Of a stretch of 51,921 bases of DNA, positions 33,557 to 43,474 are shown piece by piece (position 1 is the stretch's first letter; the number at the start of each line of letters is the position of its first letter). The notes under the pieces are model-generated. The model saw nothing but the letters and a program-made list of their open reading frames with translations. It was not told the DNA's origin and searched no databases. Made by a program: the position numbers and the translations under genes. This DNA is from Mycoemilia scoparia (taxonomy: Eukaryota > Kickxellomycota > Kickxellomycetes > Kickxellales > Kickxellaceae). The DNA is taken from the NCBI GenBank assembly GCA_027575805.1, contig JANBPU010000114.1, forward strand, positions 1 through 51,921. Reading direction: 5' to 3'.

Positions 33557-34616
33557 GGCTATCAGCTTCTTTTAATAAATAACGCTACAATCAAATAAAA
33601 TTCGAATGTGTGTAATATAAAAGCCACCAAATAGAAAATTTATGTATGAATCTATTGTCGCCTGATGAGCAGTTCTCTCAAGAAACTTGGAGCATGCGTG
33701 GATGGAGGTTTGTAAGAGTGAAACATGACTGCTTATGTGTGACACAATAATGTGTGCGTGTGTGTGTTGTGTTCCGAGATCCAGTGGGCGAATGAGATCT
33801 CCTCTCTCCATCTAACCTCCTCAATCCATATCAATTTTTGGAGGATTTATATGTATTTATTGTGTATTTTTGCCTGGCAAGTGAACAAAACAAGAACAAT
33901 AGTAATGACAATTATAGCCGAGTTGGGTATTATAATGTTAGATAGGGGAAACTGCCACAGAACTGTGAGATATATATATATATATATAATACAGGGATAT
34001 GGACACACAGATATATCTTTACATTTCTATATTTTCTTCTTTTTTCTACCACTATTATTTTGTAGAGGGGGAGACATTTTTCATTTGTAATGGTATTATA
34101 TACTGCTCCTGTTTAATTCAATTACTGTATATACCAGACATCAATAGACAGAGACAGAAGCTATATACCATATATCTCTTATATTAGTCTATTAGAAGAA
34201 TAAAGAAGGCTGGTTTACTTTTCAACTTTCTATCTTCCTATACTCTATATATATTTACTGTATTGATTATATAGCTTTCAAATCCTATCCTAAACCTATT
34301 GTAATAACCTCATCGTTGGTGTTGTTGTTGTTGGTATTATTTAAACATTAACTTTACCTTTTATAATACGAGGCAAGTAAACAGGAAATGGTATATATGA
34401 ATGTATGACCATAGAGAGATGTCAGTATATTCATAAATCCTTATATACAAACATGCTGATAAAAAACGTATATTACCAACAAATCTGGTTTTCAGTACAC
34501 ATTAACCATTAACGTCCACATATATTTATTTATTTATTCATTTGTCATGCTTGTATAGATAGAGTGATCAAGCACAGGCACAAAGATACACGGATACACA
34601 AATATAAAAAGTCAGA
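33557..34616. other. Intergenic DNA and upstream region of the MFS gene
   Basis: A (TA)n tract at about 33970-33987 and a (GTT)n run at 34317-34335. ATATAAAAAG lies only about 15 bp before the ATG, so it may not be the TATA element; TATATATA near 34246 is another option. Confidence 0.4.
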
Positions 34617-36458
34617 ATGAGGAATTTTTTAACTTCCAAATCTCCTTCGGCCATTTCTTCTTTTCCAGTGTCAGTTTCTCCAAATAATGACAAAGACGAC
34701 TATCAAGACAATGAAAATGCTACTAGATTATTAACGGGAAATATACGTGGAAATAGAAGCAGCAGCAGCAGCAGCAGCAGCAGTAGCAGCAACAATATTG
34801 ACAATGAAAAGAGACTCCTATTCGGCAACGACAATGACAATGGCAATAATTATAAAGAAAAAAGAAAAAACGATTCAGCAGCAATCATAATAAATGACAA
34901 AGGTAAGATAAATACAAAAGTGCATTTGGGAATGGGTGAGATGTGTGTAGATTGGGTTGTATGTGTTGGTATATAATTGACTTGGGATTTATTGAGATGT
35001 TATACTTACTACAAAAATACCACCAAACAATAAAAAAGATATATACGCCTTTTTATTTATTTAATTGAGTTTCGGCTTATAGGAGAATATCGTGTTGAAA
35101 ACATCCACCACAAGGACCACGGTGTAAAGGAAATTGGCACAGCGACTAGTATCAGCAGCAATGATACTGATAATGATGATGTGGATTTAGAAATCGAAAA
35201 AACAATTCTCCCACTACATGCCCGGATATTAGGCCTGGTTTCCGTCTTTATAATCCAAAACGCAATCAGTGGGATCCCAAACTCATTGGGAGTCTACCAA
35301 ACATACTACCTCCAGACTGGATTCAAAACCACCAACGCGGACACAATCAGTTGGATAGGCACACTACCGCTGGTCGGCCAATTTCTATTCAGCACTCCTG
35401 CTGGAATTCTCGTAGACACGGTCGGCCCCAGATTCACGGTATTTGCGGGCACTTTGATTTGTGCCGTCTCAATGCTGCTAGCCTCGTTTGCAACCCAAAT
35501 CTGGCACCTGATCTTGACCCAAGGCCTGCTGTTCAGTATCGGCGCGGGGTTTATTTTCATGAATGCAATTACTCTACCAGGACAATACTTTCCAAGGCAT
35601 GCCGGGCTGGCTACCGGGATTGCTGTGGGGGGAGGTGCAACCGGAGGTGCTATTTATTCCGAAATCACCCAGAAACTGATCGATAGGCTTGGAGGGTACC
35701 AGTGGCCCTTGCGTATCACGGCGATAATTGTGGTGGTATTTGGGATGACTTTTGGATTGTTTATGAAAAGAGGATTGGCTAAACCCAATCCCACTGGCCG
35801 TCGTCCTTCTTCTGCGTCACAGGGCTTAATGAGCAATTTCTATGATTTATCGGCGTTGAGGAAATGGGCATTTTGGTTGATTCTGTTGGAATGTTTTTTT
35901 GCCAGCATTGCATGTTTTGGCCCATACATGTATTTGCAAACTGCTGCTGAGGAGGTTGGCGTGTCGTCGACAAAAAGCGTCTACTTGCTTATTATTTTGG
36001 CACTGAGCTCGGGGGTTGGTCCGGTGGTATTTGGGTACATTTCTGACTATATTGGCCCTATCAACTCGTCCTTCATTGCATCGCTTTTGAATGGAATTTT
36101 CACGCTCGCCCTGTGGCTTCCTACAAAGAGTTTTTCGGTCCTATGTGTCTATGCCTTCTTTTTTGGATTCGTGTGTAGCACCTTTTTGGTTACATACGGG
36201 CTTAAACTGGCCAGCTTGTTTGGAGTCGAACGTATTGTTGGGATGTCGGGGTTGATTCTGTTCTCTTGCGGAATTGGAAATATCTTTGGTGTGCCGGTTG
36301 AAGGCAAGATTTATCAGACCTTGGATAAACGCGAGACATTCCATTATTCTATAATTTTTATGGGTGCTAATAGCTTTGTCGCCCTGGTGTTTGTTGGGAT
36401 CCAGTGGTGGTGGGAGTCCAGGAGAACCCAAGATTTTCGATTATTTAGATCAGTTTGA
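34617..36458 (+). CDS. MFS transporter, monocarboxylate-porter-like
   Basis: Two exons, 34617-34902 and 35083-36458, give 553 aa. The first 130 residues are cytosolic and hydrophilic, with a poly-Ser/Asn run and many acidic residues. From about residue 135, twelve hydrophobic segments follow: ILGLVSVFIIQNAISGIPNS, GTLPLVGQFLFSTPAG, then a DTVGPRFT loop (the D-x-x-GPR form of the MFS loop 2-3 motif), GLLFSIGAGFIFMNAITLPG, YFPRHAGLATGIAVGGGATG, and in the second half FGYISDYIGPINSSF and LFGVERIVGMSGLIL. QYFPRHAGLATGIA and the DxxGPR loop are typical of the fungal monocarboxylate-porter (MCH) group. The predicted place is the plasma or vacuolar membrane. The substrate cannot be told; yeast MCH proteins do not all carry monocarboxylates. 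Confidence 0.87.
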
Positions 36459-37201
36459 GCAACATCAAGAACAACAACTAAAGAGTATTTTTGAGCAGTG
36501 GTATTTGTTGGAGTTGTAGTGGATTTGTTTTTATAAATATAATGTATGATATTATCCGTACAATGTGCGAGTCAGTAAGTGAACAAGCGTTGTATAATTT
36601 TTAAAAACTTGGGTTCCAGGTAATAATTTTTAAATAATCGTTTATTATATACAATGGTTTGATTTGTGTTGTTCAGGAGAAAAGTTGTCCGAACCAATAA
36701 AAAAACATCAAAGTGATTGGAATCGTGTTGTAAGAATTGGCTAAAGGAGAGAAACTAAAATCAAAAACTTCGTGTAGGAATCAAGGCATACGTCGATCCG
36801 TGGGGTGTTGCAGTGCAAGCGAATATGATATAAAGCAACCGATCATAATATCCGTGACAAATCAAAGTAAATGATTACAACGATATCCATGTATGTACGT
36901 ATCTATATTACAATAGCTTGTGTGGTGGTGACCTAGGAAAGCCATACCGCGCTGGTACTATTATCGTTATTCTCACTCACTAGTACAACTCCAGGTGGTG
37001 ATGATGATGATAAGCTAAAAGAAAAAAAACATTTCGCTATTCACGTATTTTTTAATTATTAAACGAACATCTACCAATAAATATTTACAGTCTCCCTTTC
37101 TCTTTCTCTCCTTTTAAACAAACTTATAATTTCACTAATTCCTTTACTTATTATCTATCTACATTTATTTATATATACATACACACCCACACACATATAC
37201 A
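36459..37201. other. Intergenic DNA
   Basis: The 3' flank of the MFS gene and a pyrimidine-rich leader (CTCCCTTTCTCTTTCTCTCC at 37090-37110) before the next ATG. No repeat or gene seen. Confidence 0.45.
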
Positions 37202-37873
37202 ATGACTAAAGTCAAAAATCCAAACACAACAATACAAATAGCCGAGCCATCCACCTCACAGGCTCAGATTAAGGCCAAGACCAAGAATACTGCTACTAGT
37301 GGTAGTGGCAGCCGTAGTAGTAAAGGCAAAGATAAGAAAGCAGTAGAATTCACTTATAATATTACCTTTGCTGAACCACCTGCTGAAAACGCTACTGCTA
37401 GTGGCTCCAGAGCTTCGACTTCTGTTGCAGGTTCTAGAAGACCATCATCTTCGATATCCTATGGGCCACCTAGTAGAGCCGGAACCAGTGCTTCTGTACA
37501 TTCACCTCCATTGCCTCCAAATGGCCCTCAATATCCTAACTACCAGCTAACGTCTCCACCCCTTTATTCACCCCAGCCTCCACATATGGCCACTCCGTTG
37601 TCAGCACTTGGCCAGCACCATTCTCTGCCTAAAGTTCCTAGACACGTTCCTTCTCATCACCCATTAAGTGCTATTTCGCTATCCAACAAGAGTAAATTCA
37701 GCAGCAAGAGTAGGAAGAAGAAAGATGAGAAAGAAAAGAAGAAGAAGAAGCAGCAGCAGGCCTCTGCTGAAACACAGAATAAAAAAGAACCTGAACAAGA
37801 ACAAGAGTAAGTAGTAATATTAGAGTAGTGATAGTAAACATTTCAAAATCAATTAAAAATGGTATTTGATGAA

Positions 37874-37910
<37 letters not shown>

Positions 37911-38082
37911 ATGGAATGTGATTTACTAATGAAATTCTCTTTTTTGTAATTATAATTTAAATAGTGACTTTAATTTCGATCAAAAAGTAAATGCATTGCC
38001 CAAACGTTTTGCTGTTCAGACTGTACAAGATATTTTAACTGAAATTCTGTATCGTAGAATCAAAGGCCATTTAGCAAAGTAG
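37202..38082 (+). CDS. Unknown low-complexity protein with conserved-looking C-terminus
   Basis: Two exons, 37202-37806 and 37965-38082, give 240 aa. Residues 1-200 are low complexity: Ser/Thr and Gly runs, a Pro-rich part (PPLPPNGPQYPNYQLTSPPL), then a Lys-rich stretch (SKSRKKKDEKEKKKKK) that could act as a nuclear localisation signal, and a Gln/Glu run. The spliced C-terminus DDFNFDQKVNALPKRFAVQT continues VQDILTEILYRRIKGHLAK and looks like an amphipathic helical segment under constraint. Without splicing, this end is lost and the protein stops in the intron. I do not recognise a family. A nuclear role is only a guess from the basic stretch. Confidence 0.7.
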
Positions 38083-38885
38083 AAGTTCTACTAATGAATT
38101 GCCCTGGTTTATTTATTTTCTTGTATTTTTAGTTTATAGTTTTCTTTTTTTCTTTTTTTCTTTTTTAATGTGCCATAGGAGGCAACCAAAACAGAAATAG
38201 GAAATAATTTAAATTTCTCGTTTATTTGGATATAAATAAACTGTACAATTAAAATAAATACTACTATGGTAATGTCAAATCTACATGACTGCTTAAATAA
38301 TAAAACGACAACAACAACAAGACAATTATGATTACTAAACCTATTATTAACTAAATTCAAGAAAGCAAAGGTAAAGACAGGTTATTGGATATTATTATGA
38401 CCAAGGTTGTCTCTATAATTCGGATGAGCCTATACAGCATATATTATCCCCATAAACAAATTGATACAGGAGGAATCGCACTTCTTGCATTATTATTGCT
38501 AAATTTACAAAAATACCAATAAATTAATTTAGATGTATGCAGTAATGCTAAAACATACATGCATTGGTTTAAAAAGACCAGTCACTCCAACAAATACATT
38601 TTAATGTTTTAGATTAAGTAGATATACATCGTTTATTGGATGGTTGGTTATGTTACATAAAAAACATAATCAAGATAACAAGAATAAAAAAACAACATTT
38701 ATAGAAAGAAGAGACAAAAAAGTTTTAAGAGAATAAAGACACTGCTGTGCTATAACACCTGAGAATATTGATATGGGGGTGGGTGTATTGGTCGGTCACA
38801 TTAGTAATGGCAAATAGAAGCAGTTAGTTAGTTAGTGTATGTTGGTTAGGTTAGATACATCTGGACATATTATATGGTAATGAAT
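38083..38885. other. Intergenic DNA between convergent genes
   Basis: 3' flanks of the unknown gene (+) and the hexosaminidase (-), AT-rich, with no repeat family copy and no ORF of interest. Confidence 0.5.
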
Positions 38886-40574
38886 CTAATGTCCTGCTTC
38901 GGCAGCTGGTGCCTTCTTGGCAGGAGGAGGAACAGAGCAATTGCCTGGGTTGCGAGCACACCAAAGAGGCTGAAGAGGAACACTTTCAATACCACGATCC
39001 AACATACGGTAGCGCTGACCATGAAGACGAGTAATAGCGTCGAGAGGCTCACGGTGTTTTCCAGTCTTGGGATCAGTAGGACCAGACCACATAATCTCAG
39101 CATGGGCAGAAGAGCGAGGCCAAAGGTAAGTATCAAGCGAATACTGGTCAGACTGCTCGGACCACAGAGTGACTTCGCCACCAAGAACAAGAGCCTGTTC
39201 TTCAGGCTTGGTGACATTGGTGAGAGGATCGTACTGGTAAACATTGACCCAGTTCTTGTAAGGGTCGCACCATGAAGTGCCATTGGAGTTGGACAGCCAA
39301 GCACCGTGACCACAGTCAAGGTAGTTGCTAGTCCATGGGGACGCAACTGCATGGTAGCCGGCAGCTACAGTCTTGTGGACAGACTCGGCATCGATCCAGG
39401 TCTGGACAATAGTACCCTTGGGTGGCAGGTAGTTCTGGTGGAACAGCGTTTCTTCCCAGCACATGGCGCTCTTACCATCAGCAACGACCTGCTTGTGGAT
39501 CTCGTCGTAGAAGCGCTGGAGAACAGTGGTGACGTTCTGTCCGGGGTGGGCGGCCAAATAGTCCTGGACCTTCTTGGATTCGTTCCAGCAGTTGATGTTG
39601 ACTTCGTCGCCACCGATGTTGAAGTACTTGTCGGGGAAGAGTTTGCTGTACTCGTTGATGATGTCCTTGGCCATCTTGGCGGCCTCGGGGTTGGTGATGT
39701 CGAATTGGCCACTTGGTGGCTCAGCGGCAAAGTGGTCCCAGTCAGGCTGCATATTTAGACAGCTCATGATTTCAGGATGAGAGAGGCCGATAATGTAGGT
39801 GTGGCCAGGCATGTCGAATTCGGGAATGATTCTCACGCCACGCTCCATGGCGTATTCAATAAGGTGCTTGACCTCGTTGTATGAGTAGCGCATGTTGGGA
39901 GCATAGGCGCCCTTGTCGGCAAGCTCGGGGTGAAGCTTGGACTCAATGGGCCAAGACTGAGCGTCGACGACGTGCCAATGAAGGACATTGAGCTTGTTGT
40001 AGGACATGGCATCGATGGTGCGCTTGATCGAGTCGAGAGGATAGAAGTTGCGAGCAGTGTCAAGAAGAATGCCGCGGTGAGGGAATCTGGGGCTGTCTTT
40101 GATCGAAATGGGGGTGTTGCGGATGACCTTTGCGTTCTTGCCGTTGGAGGTGATGAGCTGAGAGTAGGTCTCAAGGCCACGAAGAGCACCATAGACGGTG
40201 TTTGCATTAAGAGTAGCCTCGCCATTGGCAGGAATATTGAGATCATAGGACTCATCGGTGTCCACGCCAAGGCTGCTGGTCTTGGTGTCCTTTACATTGA
40301 CAGTGAGATGGGAGAGGGCGCCGCTGGTCTGGACGGTCTGTTTGTCGTTGTATAGGTGGGGAGGAAGGAACGACTCCTTGCTGACCAAGTGTGAGTAGCG
40401 CTGAACGATCGACCTGAGGATCTTGTTGTTGCCACAACCCTTGCCAAGGACGATGGCATTGGGAGCAACAGTGTTCTGGTTACTCTGGGACATCTCCTTC
40501 GGGATAGGCCACACGGCCATTACGGTCTGGGCGAGCAAGGCGGCCACGCCAAGTACTGATAAACTGACCTTCAT
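38886..40574 (-). CDS. GH20 beta-N-acetylhexosaminidase, secreted
   Basis: Uninterrupted ORF of 562 aa. It has a signal peptide (MKVSLSVLGVAALLAQTVMA) ending just before VWPIPK. The N-terminal GH20b-type domain runs to about residue 165. The catalytic barrel follows: RGILLDTARNFYPL, NKLNVLHWHVVDAQSWP, RIIPEFDMPGH and NIGGDEVNINCW, with the catalytic Asp323-Glu324 pair. Substrate-site tryptophans appear in MCWEET, VQTWID and the late TLWSEQ motif. Family members release terminal GlcNAc (or GalNAc) from chitin oligomers and N-glycans, here outside the cell or in the vacuole. The C-terminus carries a Pro/Ala/Lys tail (PPPAKKAPAAEAGH) that is not part of the fold. Length matches fungal GH20 enzymes. 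Codon use is GC-rich compared with the flanks, suggesting good expression. Confidence 0.96.
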   Translation of the reverse strand: MKVSLSVLGVAALLAQTVMAVWPIPKEMSQSNQNTVAPNAIVLGKGCGNNKILRSIVQRYSHLVSKESFLPPHLYNDKQTVQTSGALSHLTVNVKDTKTSSLGVDTDESYDLNIPANGEATLNANTVYGALRGLETYSQLITSNGKNAKVIRNTPISIKDSPRFPHRGILLDTARNFYPLDSIKRTIDAMSYNKLNVLHWHVVDAQSWPIESKLHPELADKGAYAPNMRYSYNEVKHLIEYAMERGVRIIPEFDMPGHTYIIGLSHPEIMSCLNMQPDWDHFAAEPPSGQFDITNPEAAKMAKDIINEYSKLFPDKYFNIGGDEVNINCWNESKKVQDYLAAHPGQNVTTVLQRFYDEIHKQVVADGKSAMCWEETLFHQNYLPPKGTIVQTWIDAESVHKTVAAGYHAVASPWTSNYLDCGHGAWLSNSNGTSWCDPYKNWVNVYQYDPLTNVTKPEEQALVLGGEVTLWSEQSDQYSLDTYLWPRSSAHAEIMWSGPTDPKTGKHREPLDAITRLHGQRYRMLDRGIESVPLQPLWCARNPGNCSVPPPAKKAPAAEAGH

Positions 40575-40726
40575 GGTGGTGACGATGAGCTGCTAATATG
40601 TGTGAAAACAAAAGGACTACTAACTACGACTAAAAAAGAGGTGGAGCTAGGGAAAATAATAGGAAGAACAATTAATCAAGGATAGAGGGGACTATGAGTT
40701 TCGTGTTGTACCTGCGCTGGTGCTTT

Positions 40727-40738
40727 CCTTTTAAAGTT
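40727..40738 (-). promoter_or_regulatory. TATA-like element of the hexosaminidase gene
   Basis: Reads CTTTAAAAGG on the minus strand, about 155 bp before the ATG. Confidence 0.35.
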
Positions 40739-41924
40739 TTCCAGCGAAGCCAGAATTGATGCAATGCCTACTATTGTGCTCCAACACAATAACAACTGCT
40801 GCTGCTGCTGTTGCTACTACTGCTATATTTTTGGATCAGCCAGGAGTGGGATTGAGAAAAACATAGGGCAGTGTATGTACGCAAGGCTGTCTTGTGGCGT
40901 ATCACGGATTTGTATGGACAAAGCATTTGATTTTTCACCCTGTCCAGTCTGGGAATCCACATAGCCACACACATTCTTCTAAGCTATTATCGGCATGCAA
41001 AGGCTGTGCATGCAGGCCGAATTATTGGGCCAAACAAAAAAGGCTGGGAACGAATGTATGTCTATGTTTTCTCCTCGCCTTTGATCAGCTCGGAGAGGCT
41101 GACGCAACAGAGGAAGGGTCCCTGCATGCCGCTCGCGACCCCGATTCCCCGGCAATCAATATTGCCTCTTACTGCCGTTCCCGATGGTGACGGGGGGCTG
41201 ACGATAAGGCCCGTTTTTCGGGCACTGAGCACCGGAGCGAGAGGCACAAATGGCCACTGATAGAGAAAGAGAAGAGGGGCACGACATGGCGGCGGGGAAT
41301 CCAAACACATAATGGCGCGAGATGAACAAACACCACCCCCTAGCAGCCAGTAACAAGCACAAGTCTCTCGAATCCTACTTATCTACAACACGTGCATAAT
41401 AGGATTGCCTCCACCTGTTTTCCATCTCAATAACATGGATTTGCTTGGCTCCCGACCACAATCAAACAACAACCAAGGCCAAGGAGCCCCGTTTCAGGTT
41501 TCGAGACGCTCCGCAGATGTTTATCAGCCCTAGTGAACCGTGCACGCCCACACAGTGAGAGGTATCTCTCACTGTCAGACTGTGCTCTCGCGCACATATT
41601 TTCGGCCCTAAAAACAATGGCAGCGGCGGAGCAACAGCTGGGTCACAGGGATTGATTTCCCTTCTCGCGGCTTTTTTCGCATATTTTTGGTAGATCGGGT
41701 AAACTGATTGGCGCAACGGCAGCCTGACGTCGACGCTGATATCAGGCCAACAACAACGGCTTTCACGTAGCATGGAGGGGTGATGACGAGACAGCAGCTA
41801 CGCCGATGGAATACGCATTGTTGCTTTCTATCCATCCATAAGGCGGGCATTAGATATACACGCATCACGTACCCCCTATTCTTGAAAATCACCAAGCCTC
41901 GCCATTGGAAACAGGCTGATTCGA
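40739..41924. other. Intergenic DNA, locally GC-richer, with a perfect hairpin
   Basis: Many overlapping ORFs occur on both strands but none shows a domain. At 41552-41575 the sequence ACAGTGAGAG, GTAT, CTCTCACTGT forms a perfect 10-bp stem with a 4-base loop. No coding gene is supported. Confidence 0.45.
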
Positions 41925-42030
41925 ATATGGATCATAGCTTTTGAAGGGCTCCTTTTGGCGGCTGCTAACGTTTATAGGGCAATCACTGTTGATTATCAAA
42001 TAGTGGCCCTTCAAAAATAGCTGCCCATAT
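41925..42030 (+). repeat. Family A element, copy A8
   Basis: Starts ATATGGATCATAGCTTTTGA and ends GCCCTTCAAAAATAGCTGCCCATAT. The interior ATAGGGCAATCACTGTTGAT matches A4. The final ATAT is also the first four bases of repeat C2. Confidence 0.85.
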
Positions 42031-42200
42031 GGCAGGTTCTCCATACAAAGGAAACAGACAAGCGTGCTCATGCATTCCTTGCAAGTCGGCCCATAAGCTG
42101 CCATACACTTTAGCTGGAGCCTGGCACATTATTGGCTATAATCCAGGGTATTCTTTTGGTACAGCTTCAAATAGATTTTGTCAAATGATTTTACACCACT
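42027..42200 (+). repeat. Family C repeat, copy C2
   Basis: ATATGGCAGGTTCTCC, AAAGGAAACAGACAAG, CATTCCTTGCAAGTCG, CATAAGCTGCCATACAC and TTTAGCTGGAG in family order. The right end is uncertain. Confidence 0.65.
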
Positions 42201-43380
42201 CTACCTGTAAAAATGGGGTCTGTGGGGGCTTCCCGGCTTGAGAAGGAGGGCGGGTCAATGCATTATACCAAAAGGCCTGTGTCTGTGGTAAAGAGAGAGG
42301 TAAACAACGCATATGCAAAGAGAGACACGTCAGAGACCAGTAGTACTGGCAAACAGAGAGTGAGTGAGTGAGTGAGATGCCGCGCTGCTATTTCGTTAAT
42401 CTGCAGTTTTGTTAAACAGCAGCATGCTCATCTTGCTTGATTTTGATAATTAGCACTACTACTACTACTACTGCTGCTGTGACAGCGCTAGCACATTCAA
42501 CTCCAGGTATTTTAGTATGCTTTAACTGGGCGCCGGGTTCGCTGGTTAAGACATTGATTACAGCCATAGGTCATGTTAGAAGTAACTAGTCCAAAATACC
42601 ATTGGCATGATTTGACACGTTTGGATCCTTTGCCACTTATAGGATCCACATCCTAAACCAATATTGTGTGAAATTCTTGTAGTGGAGAGAGAGAGAGGGG
42701 GGGGGGGGGAAATGGCAAATTCAGCCACTTAGGCACTCTGCTTTATGAGATGTCCTTTATTGACATCAGCTTGGATTACGGCTGGGTGGGCAGTGGCTGG
42801 TGATTATGAAAGCTCCGGTCATTGGATGTTACTTGTACAGCTATGACTTTATTTCCCAAGTGAAATCTTGCCATCTTATAAAAGTCCTTTTGAATATCAT
42901 ATTACTATTTTAAAATTGTAAACCCATAATAAAAATACCAATTTTTGGTCAAAATCTAGTAGCATTATTATTGGTTTTTTTGGGGGAGGGTCTTTACCAA
43001 ACTTTAGCCTATCTAAACACATACGAATACTTTTCTACTTCAGTATTGTGTTATTGTAGTTTAAAACATTATTTTAATTTCAACGCAAAATGAAGCTACC
43101 AGCAAATTTAATCGAAATTTAAAAGCAGTTAATTAATTATGGAGACCCATAATTATCAAGAGCTAATGACGTATTTACAAATACATATTTTCAATCAGCA
43201 AAGATGACTAGTAGTCTGGTAACATAACTAGTTTGCCTTCTATTCTGGAACTTTTGATATATATATATATATATATAATTGTGATACTATTCTTATTCTT
43301 TTTGTGCGTATTACTTGTTTTCCCTCTTCTTATTCAAATCATATTACTACATTCTAACCACACCCACTTATACATATTTA
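42201..43380. other. Intergenic DNA with a degenerate family B copy
   Basis: The piece 42850-42880 reads TTTATTTCCCAAGTGAAATC then TTGCCATC, close to the family B right end, but the left half is not recognisable. A GAGA/G10 homopolymer run lies at 42685-42711 and a (TA)n tract at 43257-43278. No gene. Confidence 0.5.
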
Positions 43381-43386
43381 CCGCAG

Positions 43387-43394
43387 TATAAATA
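43387..43394 (+). promoter_or_regulatory. TATA box of the Pep7-like gene
   Basis: TATAAATA, 88 bp before the ATG at 43475. Confidence 0.55.
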
Positions 43395-43474
43395 AAGGCA
43401 GCATTTCTTGACCGAATACTTCTATTCTAAATTTCGAAATAACTTTACTCTCCCAAAATACCCAATACGCAATA

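Noticed and set aside
38874..40437. Several ORFs of 60-150 codons on both strands inside the hexosaminidase gene
   Set aside because: Shadows of the GC-rich GH20 coding frame.
41006..41895. Overlapping ORFs of 70-100 codons on both strands
   Set aside because: No recognisable domain, start context or promoter; typical of a locally GC-richer non-coding stretch.
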